Origin: Butyrivibrio proteoclasticus
GTDB taxonomy: Bacteria > Bacillota > Clostridia > Lachnospirales > Lachnospiraceae
Length of the DNA stretch: 64,000 bases
Direction of reading: 5' to 3'
NCBI RefSeq assembly: GCF_900115735.1
Contig: NZ_FOXO01000014.1
Span: 1 to 64,000, forward strand
Position 1 is the first letter of the stretch; every line of letters starts with the position of its first letter. Of the stretch, positions 1-8,458 are shown piece after piece. Made by a program: the position numbers and the translations under genes. Below the pieces are notes generated by a model. It saw only the letters and a program-made list of their open reading frames with translations, ran no database searches and had not been told where the DNA came from.

Positions 1-44
1 CCAAGTGTTCACCCATGGCTCGCACTAAATTCGAAACTACCTCA

Positions 45-284
45 TTAAGTGCTCTGCTCAAAAACAGCAGTCACATAGAAGCCCCTGTCGTTCTCCTCAA
101 CCTTAGTCACAACTCCTTCCCTTTCAAGCATTCTCTCTCTGAACGGGAAATTACCTGACATAGCAAGTGATGGATCAATTGTGTAATAATAGTTACTTGG
201 AAGAACGCCTTCCGTAACTGTCACATGATCTCCCTCTTTAAGAAGTCCGGGCCTTTCCATTTTAAAAGTCATTTCTCTAGCCAT
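45..284 (-). CDS. small hypothetical protein (79 aa)
   Basis: I do not recognise this protein. It is soluble, has no membrane segment and no cysteine, and carries an acidic C-terminal half ending in a beta-rich stretch (FYVTAVFEQST). The ATG at 284 is preceded by an AGGTG ribosome site about six bases upstream, which supports it as a real gene. It starts 14 bases after the stop of the SGNH hydrolase and on the same strand, so it is probably the last seen gene of the MBOAT/SGNH transcript, though no functional link can be shown. Confidence 0.6.
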   Translation of the reverse strand: MAREMTFKMERPGLLKEGDHVTVTEGVLPSNYYYTIDPSLAMSGNFPFRERMLEREGVVTKVEENDRGFYVTAVFEQST

Positions 285-298
285 TTTAACACCTACCC

Positions 299-1282
299 TT
301 ATTCCTTAACAATAGCATTTGCAAGCAAATACTGATGCCATCTCTCATATGATGAAGCTTTAAGATGAACATCGTCAAAAGAAAGCTCTGATAAAAGATT
401 TCCATTTTCGTCATCAACAGCTTCATTCATATCCAGATAAAAAATAGTTTTATTATCCGCAAGTTCGGATAATGCGCTGTTTCTGATATTTATATTCTCG
501 TTGTTAAAGTAATCATCTGAACTACTCTTTTTCTCTGTTACATGCATAATACCCTGAATATAAATGATCGCATCAGGCTGAAGTTCACGAATTCTGTCAA
601 TTACCCCTTTGTACGCTGCGCAAAAAGTTTCAGGAGTACCTGTTCCAATCTCATTAAGACCAAGCATTATATAAATCTTGGAAAACTGATTTTCGGAAAG
701 CGCCTGCTCAACAGTTATTTTGCCATTTTCAGTCTTAATAAATTCTGTGTTCATGGCATTATAAATAGTCAATGATATTTTGGAATAGAATGTTGCTCTG
801 GAAGCCAATTCTTCACAGTACTCAGAAAGGCCAACTGTTCTTGAATCCCCTATAAAAAGAGCATCAGTAAAATAGTCATCATCAACCTGTGTAAATTCAT
901 AAACTTCTCCAGAATTACCCGAAATGTCATCTCCTGATACATCATTTCCAGATATTTCCTCAAGAGAAGCTGGATCATCACCAGTTGAAGCACCATCCTG
1001 CTGGTCTTCATAACCACTTCCATCCTCTATAGTCGGCTGATCATTCACGCTGTTTTCCACATTTTCTCCAAAATAATCAGATGAATCCACCGATTTTTTT
1101 GTCCATGGAAAAACTCCGTCAGCAGCAGCTTTAAAAAAGCATGCAAGGATAGGCGTATCAAAATCTCCAGAACTTCTGTACTCTCTGTACACACTGTCCT
1201 TTAATGCAAAAGACAATATCGATATTAAGATAGCTGTGATCGCAACCCCGATCAACAAGGGACAAGTCTTAATCAGTTTCAT
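299..1282 (-). CDS. SGNH/GDSL-type hydrolase, membrane anchored
   Basis: A secreted or membrane-anchored SGNH esterase/acyltransferase partner (327 aa from this start). An N-terminal hydrophobic segment (about residues 8-27) is followed by a Ser/Asp/Gly-rich linker with SGNDVSGDDISGN-like repeats, then the catalytic domain. Block I is FIGDSRTVGL (nucleophile Ser), the Gly/Asn block is MLGLNEIG, and the C-terminal Asp-x-x-His is DDVHL. The ATG at 1282 is preferred over one two codons earlier because AAGGA lies six bases before it and abuts the first. That ribosome site overlaps the stop of the MBOAT gene, implying translational coupling. SGNH proteins beside MBOAT proteins usually complete O-acetylation of a cell-surface polysaccharide; the substrate here is unknown. 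Confidence 0.85.
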   Translation of the reverse strand: MKLIKTCPLLIGVAITAILISILSFALKDSVYREYRSSGDFDTPILACFFKAAADGVFPWTKKSVDSSDYFGENVENSVNDQPTIEDGSGYEDQQDGASTGDDPASLEEISGNDVSGDDISGNSGEVYEFTQVDDDYFTDALFIGDSRTVGLSEYCEELASRATFYSKISLTIYNAMNTEFIKTENGKITVEQALSENQFSKIYIMLGLNEIGTGTPETFCAAYKGVIDRIRELQPDAIIYIQGIMHVTEKKSSSDDYFNNENINIRNSALSELADNKTIFYLDMNEAVDDENGNLLSELSFDDVHLKASSYERWHQYLLANAIVKE

Positions 1283-1291
1283 TTTCATTCC

Positions 1292-2644
1292 TTAAAATCT
1301 AAAATACATAAAAGGATTACCGGCAGCATTGGATAAACTATAAATACAAGCCCAAAAAAGAACAAATAATAACACTGAACAAACCGGACGTTTCCTCTTT
1401 ACTTCGAAAAATTTATATAATCCCGGCAGCAAGAGAATAATTGACACTGCCAAAAATCCACCATAAATTCCAAGGTTCTTTATATAGTCACTTCCATTTA
1501 CTGATATTCCCTGACCAAAGAAAGGAAACAGCCTTTTAAAATAATCCGCAAGTCCCTTAAAGTCAGAAATTGCAAAAATTACCCATGTCAACGGAATAAG
1601 TACAAGTACATTAAACCTTCCCAGTATTTTTCGTGCAATTTCCGGCATTTTACTAAACATAACAAATCGCTCAAATACAATGATTCCAAACAGAACCAAT
1701 CCCCATAAAATAAAGTTTGGCGTTACTCCATGCCAAAATCCGGTAATAAGCCAGACAACGAAAAGATTTAAAACAATCCTTCCATCACTTACCCTGCTTC
1801 CTCCAAGAGGAATATAGATATAATCTCTAAACCAGGAACCCAGTGAAGCATGCCACCTTCTGTAAAACTCAGAAACACTTGCTGATTTGTATGGCTGATC
1901 AAAGTTGATCACAAATGGAAAACCAAGCATAACTCCTATACCCGCAGCCATCAGTGAATATCCCCAAAAATCATAATATAGTTCAAGACTATAAGTAACA
2001 GCACCAATCCAGGCGAGAGGTGTAGAAATACTCTCATAGCCTATAGTTCCAATATCATTCCACAACATTGATAAATGATCAGCCAAAAGAACCTTCATTC
2101 CAAGACCTACAACAAAGAATCTTAGTCCATCCTCTATCGCAGAAAGAATGTCCTCTTTTTCATGAAAATATGTCTTTTTCTGATAGTCTGAGAAACGCAT
2201 GATAGGTCCGGAAACAACCTGGGGAAACATGCAAAAATAAGCCGCAACATCTATAAAGCGCGGCTCTTCATCTATTTTTCCCATGTAGAGATCTGCCTGA
2301 TAAGAAATCAGCTTAAAGGTATAAAAGCTAATACCAATTGGCATAAGAGAATTATCCACAAACTGTGAGAGAAGCTTAAACTCAACAAGCATTAATGCAT
2401 CCAGACAAAGAATAAAAGCAAGAAGAAACTTTTTCTTCTCCCCCCTGAGCGCTCTCCCAAATAAGTAGTTGACTATCACGGCTACGCACAGAACTGCAAG
2501 TCCCTTCATATCTCCCACCGCATAAAATGTTAAGCTACCCACAAGCAGGGTAACACTTCTATATGCTACAGGAGTCAGATAAAATGCAACTAAAAAAACA
2601 GGTAAAAACCTGAAAATAAAACCCAAGTCTGAAAAATTTATCAT
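1292..2644 (-). CDS. MBOAT-family O-acyltransferase (AlgI/DltB-like)
   Basis: A multi-pass membrane protein (450 aa) of the membrane-bound O-acyltransferase family, which moves acyl groups from the cytoplasm to extracellular glycans. Family signatures are visible: MPIGISFYTFKLISY, FPQVVSGPIMRFSDY, the RDYIYIPLGGSR loop and the catalytic-histidine region TGFWHGVTPNFILWG. An upstream TTG would add seven residues, but the ATG at 2644 fits AlgI-type N-termini better. It is coupled to the SGNH hydrolase downstream, the usual pairing for polysaccharide O-acetylation. Whether alginate-like, teichoic acid or capsular glycan is the target cannot be read from the sequence. Confidence 0.9.
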   Translation of the reverse strand: MINFSDLGFIFRFLPVFLVAFYLTPVAYRSVTLLVGSLTFYAVGDMKGLAVLCVAVIVNYLFGRALRGEKKKFLLAFILCLDALMLVEFKLLSQFVDNSLMPIGISFYTFKLISYQADLYMGKIDEEPRFIDVAAYFCMFPQVVSGPIMRFSDYQKKTYFHEKEDILSAIEDGLRFFVVGLGMKVLLADHLSMLWNDIGTIGYESISTPLAWIGAVTYSLELYYDFWGYSLMAAGIGVMLGFPFVINFDQPYKSASVSEFYRRWHASLGSWFRDYIYIPLGGSRVSDGRIVLNLFVVWLITGFWHGVTPNFILWGLVLFGIIVFERFVMFSKMPEIARKILGRFNVLVLIPLTWVIFAISDFKGLADYFKRLFPFFGQGISVNGSDYIKNLGIYGGFLAVSIILLLPGLYKFFEVKRKRPVCSVLLFVLFWACIYSLSNAAGNPFMYFRF

Positions 2645-2662
2645 ATCCCCACTATATTCCTT

Positions 2663-2689
2663 CAAAAATAAGGCGATATTTCTATCGCC
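2663..2689 (-). terminator. rho-independent terminator
   Basis: On the minus strand a GGCGATA/TATCGCC stem closed by a GAAA tetraloop (2672-2689) is followed by TTATTTTT. It lies after the TPR gene and directly before the ribosome site of the MBOAT gene, so it ends the folC-side transcript or attenuates read-through into the MBOAT/SGNH pair. Confidence 0.75.
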
Positions 2690-2702
2690 TCAATCTGCTT
2701 TA

Positions 2703-4118
2703 TCAGCCGTCAGAATTATTGATCTCTGCAAGCTTTGTCTTAGCTTCCTGAGCACTCTTTGTCTCAGGGAATCTGGTAATAACTTCATCATAGACCTCTT
2801 TGGCCTTTGCGATATCACCACTATTGTAATATGAATTACCAAGATAATACAATGTATTCACGTTGGTATTGTCATATTGATATGCCTTTGAAAGGTTACT
2901 GATAGCCGTTTCATAATCACTTTCTTTGTAGGCACTGTATCCGGTATTATAATATGATGTTGCAAGCTGTGGGCCAACAAGTACCATAAGATTATCGTAA
3001 AGATCTGTAAATTCGGATGTAACATCATCACCAATCACAGTAAGATCAACATCAGCAAGTGCCCCGGCGATTCCATCCACATCACTTGAATCCTTGATGT
3101 AAATTGATGCAGCCTTCATAAGAGAATTCATTGCTGCTGAAGTGGAAGTTGCACCTTCATATCCTGAAACCTGCCCCTCAAGTTCTTCTACCTGACTTTT
3201 AAGTGTAGCAATCTGCTGTTCATAGTCATTTATCTGTGCCGACTTTGCATCAGATTCTTCACTGATCTGAGTTATCTTTTCCTGATTATTGGAATTAATA
3301 CCTGCGATTCTCTGAGGAAGAATAAGGAAACATGACGCTGCAATACCTAAAATCATTCCGAGAACTATCCCCCATATGGATCCGGTTCTTGTAATTGCAG
3401 TCTTTTTTACCGGCTGAATTATCATCTCATTGCCGCTGTTATATCTGATAACATCATCAGAATCTGTAGCTATATCAGAAACAAGCTTACCACTCTCACC
3501 CGGAAGCAGCATATCGTCAGCTTCCTTAAGGTATCGCTTAGCCATTATATTTCCTGTATCAAGTTTAAGTGCCTTACCGGCTTCTGCCTTGGCCCTGTCC
3601 CAGTTGCCACTTTTTAAGTATAAAAGGCACAACAAAAGATGTGCTTTAACAAAATTACTATTGAGTGAAAGCACCTTTTTAAGCTGTATGACAGCAAGAT
3701 CCAAGCTGTCCTGTTTACAGTAATTCAAAGCGATATTAAATTTCTTTATCATCTGATTTATCTCATCAAGCTTAGCAGGGCTGTTTCTCACTGTATCCAT
3801 GAAATAATCAGCAGTATTCTCACCGGTTTCAAGATTCTTACTGATAACCCATTCTGAAAGTGCAGCAACAACCTCCCCGGTCTCATAGTAGATAAGTCCA
3901 AGAAGGTTTCTGGCATCAATGTTATTCTTGTCAAGCTTAAGACTCTGCCTAAGGGAAACCACAGCTCCTGAAAGGTCTCTGACACTTGCCTTCTCAAGGC
4001 CTTCGTTATAAAGCCTGTTTGAAAGGCTGACCATTTTCTTATATGTTCTGACATTTCTTCCGCAACCCGGGCAAATGTCAGTGTTGTTCAATTCAGTGTT
4101 GCAATTAGCGCACCTCAT
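2703..4118 (-). CDS. zinc-ribbon, TPR, single-pass membrane protein
   Basis: A 471-residue protein with a modular layout. Residues 1-20 form a zinc ribbon (CANC...CPGC). TPR-like helices follow to about residue 210. A single transmembrane helix (IWGIVLGMILGIAASCFLI, about 250-268) leads to a coiled coil (about 275-315, QISEESDAKSAQINDYEQQ type), and three further TPR-like repeats close the protein. The cytoplasmic ribbon and outside TPR region suggest a scaffold that joins cytoplasmic and envelope partners, but no specific function is known to me. It starts three bases before the end of the upstream 54-residue gene, so the two are co-transcribed. Confidence 0.75.
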   Translation of the reverse strand: MRCANCNTELNNTDICPGCGRNVRTYKKMVSLSNRLYNEGLEKASVRDLSGAVVSLRQSLKLDKNNIDARNLLGLIYYETGEVVAALSEWVISKNLETGENTADYFMDTVRNSPAKLDEINQMIKKFNIALNYCKQDSLDLAVIQLKKVLSLNSNFVKAHLLLCLLYLKSGNWDRAKAEAGKALKLDTGNIMAKRYLKEADDMLLPGESGKLVSDIATDSDDVIRYNSGNEMIIQPVKKTAITRTGSIWGIVLGMILGIAASCFLILPQRIAGINSNNQEKITQISEESDAKSAQINDYEQQIATLKSQVEELEGQVSGYEGATSTSAAMNSLMKAASIYIKDSSDVDGIAGALADVDLTVIGDDVTSEFTDLYDNLMVLVGPQLATSYYNTGYSAYKESDYETAISNLSKAYQYDNTNVNTLYYLGNSYYNSGDIAKAKEVYDEVITRFPETKSAQEAKTKLAEINNSDG

Positions 4119-4121
4119 CTG

Positions 4122-4286
4122 TCATCTTGTCCTTCTCTGGTTATCAGCTTCGCTTCTTGCCTCTTTTAAAAGCTTTACAAGTACATCCGACATATCATCA
4201 AGATCCTGATTGTAGATAATGTCTTCAGTATCCTCTATTTCAAGGCTTGGTTTGAATTTTTTAAGTTCTTCTTCAAAATTCAGCAT
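4122..4286 (-). CDS. small acidic protein (54 aa)
   Basis: This short gene reads MLNFEEELKKFKPSLEIEDT and ends EADNQRRTR. It has an ATG at 4286 with a GAGGA site upstream and a TGA four bases before the TPR start. It is highly charged, predicted helical and without membrane segments. Filling the folC-TPR gap exactly, in operon orientation, is the main evidence that it is real. I do not recognise a family; a partner or regulator of the TPR protein is only a guess. Confidence 0.6.
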   Translation of the reverse strand: MLNFEEELKKFKPSLEIEDTEDIIYNQDLDDMSDVLVKLLKEARSEADNQRRTR

Positions 4287-4338
4287 AATTGTCCTCGTAT
4301 CAAATATAAATTGCGAGCTAACTCAACAATTTTTATTT

Positions 4339-5718
4339 TCACATCATAGATTTGATCTCGCCTATAAGATATAAAGATCCTGCAGCAAAAACAATATCAC
4401 CCGATTTTCTGTAAGTAATGATATCCGTTAAAGCATCCCTTACATTGGAATAGTACTTTATAGGAAGTCCAAAAATCCCAAACTCTTCCTTGCCATGTTC
4501 AAAAGCGCCCTTAAGTTCAGCCACTGAAACAGATCTTGAGGTCTCGAGAGTTGCTACATATATGGCATCAAACTGTTTTCTTAACAGTATCTTATCAACA
4601 ATGCGTAAATACTGTTTATCGGAAACAACACCAAAAAGCAGTATTTTCTTACCCTGAGCCTCTATTCCTTCTACAGAATCAAGAAACGCCTCTATTCCGT
4701 CAATATTATGAGCTCCATCCACATATATTCCCGGACGGATTTCCTCCATTCTGCCTTCCCATTTAGCCGTAATAAGACCTTCTTGAATATCCTGTTTGGA
4801 TATGTCAGCGCCCTTATCCTTAAGTATTTCTGCGGCTGTCACAGCTATTGCAGCATTCTCTGCCTGATATCTGGCCTGGGTCGACAATTTTAGGTCAACA
4901 TATTTATCATAAAGGGAATTATACGAAAAAGCAATGAATTTGTTTCCGTTTTCATCGCATATTACCCTAACATTTTCAATGTCCTTTTTTTGAATTACAA
5001 CAGCTCTGGAATCCAGCTCCAGTGCCTTTTTCTTTATTACTTCCGAGCTTTGTGGCTGCTTGTCAAAAAAGACTGTAGGAACTCCTTGCCTTATTATACC
5101 GGCTTTCTCTCCTGCTATCTCTTCAATGGTATTTCCAAGGTATTGCATATGGTCAAAACCAATTTCAGTAATGATGTTTATCTCTGGTACTCCAATTGAA
5201 TTAGTGGCATCAAGTTTTCCACCAAGCCCTGTTTCAAGAATGAGGTAATCCACAGGATAAACATCATAAAGTATCATAGACATAAAGAATAAGTACTCAA
5301 AATATGTAGGAAAATAGCCAACCTTGCCATATTCCATAACTCTTTGAAGGGTTTCCACAAAAACTTCCACAAACAAAGAATCTGAGATCATCCTGCCATT
5401 CACAAGAAACCTCTCGTTAACTTTAATAAGGTGAGGCGAAACAAACGTCCCCACCTTGTATCCTGCTTTCATCAATATAGATGTAAGGTAGCTGCAAACC
5501 GAGCCTTTTCCGTTAGTCCCGGCAACATGGATGATCTTCATGTTTTTGTCAGGATTTCCTAAATATTCAAGGAACTCCTTTGTATCTTCGATCGTATGCT
5601 TATCTGTAAAGCCTGGAATCCGGTTAAGGAACTCTTCACATTCCCTAACCGAAACTCCATTTCCACTTGATGCAGATTCCAATATTCGATTTATACTATC
5701 ATTTATCTCTTTTGTCAT
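4339..5718 (-). CDS. folC: folylpolyglutamate synthase/dihydrofolate synthase
   Basis: Adds glutamate to folates (and probably to dihydropteroate) with ATP in the cytoplasm. The 459-residue length is normal. The Mur-ligase P-loop is IIHVAGTNGKGSVCSYLTS, followed by GTFVSPHL and the FolC motif ETGLGGKLDATN. The C-terminal domain has the WEGRMEE and YVDGAHNIDGIEAF motifs. The ATG at 5718 follows GGATAGG. The gene sits 35 bases after valS on the same strand, the common valS-folC arrangement of Firmicutes. Confidence 0.96.
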   Translation of the reverse strand: MTKEINDSINRILESASSGNGVSVRECEEFLNRIPGFTDKHTIEDTKEFLEYLGNPDKNMKIIHVAGTNGKGSVCSYLTSILMKAGYKVGTFVSPHLIKVNERFLVNGRMISDSLFVEVFVETLQRVMEYGKVGYFPTYFEYLFFMSMILYDVYPVDYLILETGLGGKLDATNSIGVPEINIITEIGFDHMQYLGNTIEEIAGEKAGIIRQGVPTVFFDKQPQSSEVIKKKALELDSRAVVIQKKDIENVRVICDENGNKFIAFSYNSLYDKYVDLKLSTQARYQAENAAIAVTAAEILKDKGADISKQDIQEGLITAKWEGRMEEIRPGIYVDGAHNIDGIEAFLDSVEGIEAQGKKILLFGVVSDKQYLRIVDKILLRKQFDAIYVATLETSRSVSVAELKGAFEHGKEEFGIFGLPIKYYSNVRDALTDIITYRKSGDIVFAAGSLYLIGEIKSMM

Positions 5719-5753
5719 AACCTATCCAAGCTGCACAAACAGATAGTCTTATA

Positions 5754-8426
5754 TTATTTGCTAAGTTGCTTAAGACGCTCTGTAATCTGGTCGTATGTCT
5801 GCTGATACTTCTGCTGTTTTTCTTTTTCTTCAGCAATTTTCTCTGCAGGAGCCTTTGAAAGGAACTTCTCATTGCTGAGCATGTTCTGTGATCTCTTAAG
5901 TTCTCCTTCAAGCTTTTTCTGTTCTTTTGTAAGTCTTTCAATCTCAGCTGAAATATCTACAAGGTCTGAGAAAGGAATATATACAGTTGCATCAGCAAGT
6001 ACTACTGATACAGCATCATCAGCAATTCCTGTCTTATCTTTCTGGCATACTGACTCTGAGGCATATGCAAGAGACTCAAAGAAAAGCTTACCAGTTTTAA
6101 AGATATCAAGAACTTCACTGCTCTCACTTACAACAAATACCTTAGCCCTGCGGGATGGAGCAACATTCATCTGAGTTCTTACATTACGGATTCCACGAAC
6201 AGCTTCCTTAATCGTCTCTATAGCCTTCTCGTCATCAGCAAAATTCCACTCATCTTTATATACAGGCCAGTCAGAAATCATGATTGATTCCTCTTCATCC
6301 TGCATTGTGCAGAATATTTCCTCTGTGATAAATGGCATATATGGGTGCAGAAGCTTAAGTGCTCCGATAAGTACTGTCTGAAGTGTCCAAAGAGCTGCTT
6401 CATGTGACTGTTTGTTGTCTGAATTGTAAAGGCGAGGCTTAACCATCTCAATGTACCAGTCGCAGAACTCATCCCAAATGAAGTCATAAACCTTCTGAAC
6501 TGCGATTCCAAGTTCAAAATGATCCATGTTATCTGTTACTTCTTTTACAGTCTTATTAAACTTGGAAAGGATCCAGTGATCTACAGGCTCGAGACCTTCA
6601 GGAGCCGGCTGATGGATAGCGCTCTTTGCGTCTTCGCCCATATTCATCATGATAAATCTGGAAGCATTCCAAACCTTATTGGCAAAATTACGGCTATTTT
6701 CTACTCTCTCATTGTAGAAACGCATATCATTACCAGGAGCATTACCTGTGATAAGTGTAAGTCTCAGAGCATCAGCACCGTAATTATCAATGATATCCAA
6801 AGGATCGATACCATTTCCAAGTGACTTACTCATCTTTCTACCCTGAGAATCCCTTACAAGTCCGTGGAAAAGAACTGTCTTGAAAGGATATGTTCCCATA
6901 TGCTCGTAGCTTGAGAAGATCATTCTGATTACCCAGAAGAAGATAATGTCATAACCTGTTACAAGCACATCTGTAGGGAAGAAGTACTTAAGTTCCTTAG
7001 TCTCATGAGGCCAGCCAAGTGTCTCAAATGGCCAAAGAGCTGAAGAGAACCATGTATCAAGTGTATCAGGATCCTGTGTAAAATGTGTTTTTCCACACTT
7101 AGGACATACTGTAGGAGCTGTCTTTGCAACAACTACTTCACCGCAGTCATCACAGTAGTAAGCAGGAATTCTGTGTCCCCACCAAAGCTGTCTTGAAATA
7201 CACCAGTCACGGATATTGTCTGTCCAGTTAAAATATGTCTTATCCATTCTTGAAGGAATAAGCTTGATCTCTCCATCCTTTACGGCTTTAACTGCAGGTT
7301 TGATGAGCTCATCCATCTTTACAAACCACTGAGCCTTGATCATAGGCTCAACAGTAGTATGGCAACGATCATGAGTTCCAACGTTGTGAGTATAGTCCTC
7401 TATCTTAACAAGAAGTCCCATCTCATCAAGTTCTTTTACAATAGCCTCTCTTGCAGCATATCTGTCCATTCCTGCAAATTTGCCACCGTTTGAATTGATA
7501 GTTGCATCATCATTGAGGATGTTTATCTCCTCAAGACCGTGACGCTTTCCAACCTCGAAGTCGTTAGGGTCATGACCAGGAGTAATCTTAACTACACCTG
7601 TACCAAATTCCATATCAACATAAGAATCCTCAACGATAGGAAGCTCTCTGTTTACTATAGGTAAAAGAACTTTCTTACCCTTGAAACTCTTGTATCTGTC
7701 GTCATCAGGGTTTATAGCAACTGCTGTATCACCAAGCATAGTTTCAGGACGTGTTGTAGCAAACTCAATAAACTCAGTATCTGAAACCTTGCCATTTTCA
7801 TCAATTACAGGATATTTAATGTGCCATAAATGGCCTGCCTGCTCTTCGTACTCAACTTCTGCATCAGAAATAGAAGTCTTACAAACAGGACACCAGTTAA
7901 CGATTCGGCTGCCTTTATAGATATAGCCTTTCTCGTGCATCTTGCAAAAGACCTCAGTTACAGCTTCATTACAGCCTTCATCCATTGTGAAACGCTCTCT
8001 GTCCCAATCACATGATGAACCAAGCTTTTTAAGCTGCTGAATGATTGTTCCGCCGTATTCTTTTTTCCACTCCCATGCTCTCTCAAGGAATTTCTCTCTT
8101 CCAAGGTCTCTCTTATCAATTCCTTCCTTTTTGAGAGTATCGATGATCTTAACCTCTGTAGCAATAGAAGCATGGTCTGTTCCAGGCTGCCAAAGTGCAT
8201 TATAACCCTGCATTCTCTTGTATCTGATGAGGATATCCTGCATAGTATTATCGAGTGCATGTCCCATGTGAAGCTTACCGGTAATATTTGGCGGTGGGAT
8301 TACAATAGTAAAAGGTTTTTTGGTCTCATCTACTTCTGCGTGGAAATACTTTTTTTCTTCCCACTTTGAATAAAGACGAGCTTCGATACCCTTTGGATCA
8401 TAGGTCTTAGCAAGTTCTTTTTTCAT
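5754..8426 (-). CDS. valS: valyl-tRNA synthetase
   Basis: Class I aminoacyl-tRNA synthetase charging tRNA-Val (890 aa, full length). The HIGH-type motif appears as PPPNITGKLHMGHALDN (about residues 45-61) and KMSKS as GRKMSKSLGNGIDP (about 532). A zinc-binding knuckle, YYCDDCGEVV...CPKCGK, lies near 423-448, the editing domain includes TTRPETMLGDTA, and a C-terminal coiled coil (about 825-885) is typical of ValRS. A strong AAGGAG precedes the ATG. No T-box leader is present in the 32-base gap to the upstream GGDEF gene. Confidence 0.98.
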   Translation of the reverse strand: MKKELAKTYDPKGIEARLYSKWEEKKYFHAEVDETKKPFTIVIPPPNITGKLHMGHALDNTMQDILIRYKRMQGYNALWQPGTDHASIATEVKIIDTLKKEGIDKRDLGREKFLERAWEWKKEYGGTIIQQLKKLGSSCDWDRERFTMDEGCNEAVTEVFCKMHEKGYIYKGSRIVNWCPVCKTSISDAEVEYEEQAGHLWHIKYPVIDENGKVSDTEFIEFATTRPETMLGDTAVAINPDDDRYKSFKGKKVLLPIVNRELPIVEDSYVDMEFGTGVVKITPGHDPNDFEVGKRHGLEEINILNDDATINSNGGKFAGMDRYAAREAIVKELDEMGLLVKIEDYTHNVGTHDRCHTTVEPMIKAQWFVKMDELIKPAVKAVKDGEIKLIPSRMDKTYFNWTDNIRDWCISRQLWWGHRIPAYYCDDCGEVVVAKTAPTVCPKCGKTHFTQDPDTLDTWFSSALWPFETLGWPHETKELKYFFPTDVLVTGYDIIFFWVIRMIFSSYEHMGTYPFKTVLFHGLVRDSQGRKMSKSLGNGIDPLDIIDNYGADALRLTLITGNAPGNDMRFYNERVENSRNFANKVWNASRFIMMNMGEDAKSAIHQPAPEGLEPVDHWILSKFNKTVKEVTDNMDHFELGIAVQKVYDFIWDEFCDWYIEMVKPRLYNSDNKQSHEAALWTLQTVLIGALKLLHPYMPFITEEIFCTMQDEEESIMISDWPVYKDEWNFADDEKAIETIKEAVRGIRNVRTQMNVAPSRRAKVFVVSESSEVLDIFKTGKLFFESLAYASESVCQKDKTGIADDAVSVVLADATVYIPFSDLVDISAEIERLTKEQKKLEGELKRSQNMLSNEKFLSKAPAEKIAEEKEKQQKYQQTYDQITERLKQLSK

Positions 8427-8458
8427 AATTATCTCCTTATAAAAGTTCTCTAATTTAC

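Noticed and set aside
8427..8458. T-box leader for valS
   Set aside because: Only 32 bases separate valS from the upstream gene, too short for a T-box, and the AGGTGG-type T-box motif is absent.
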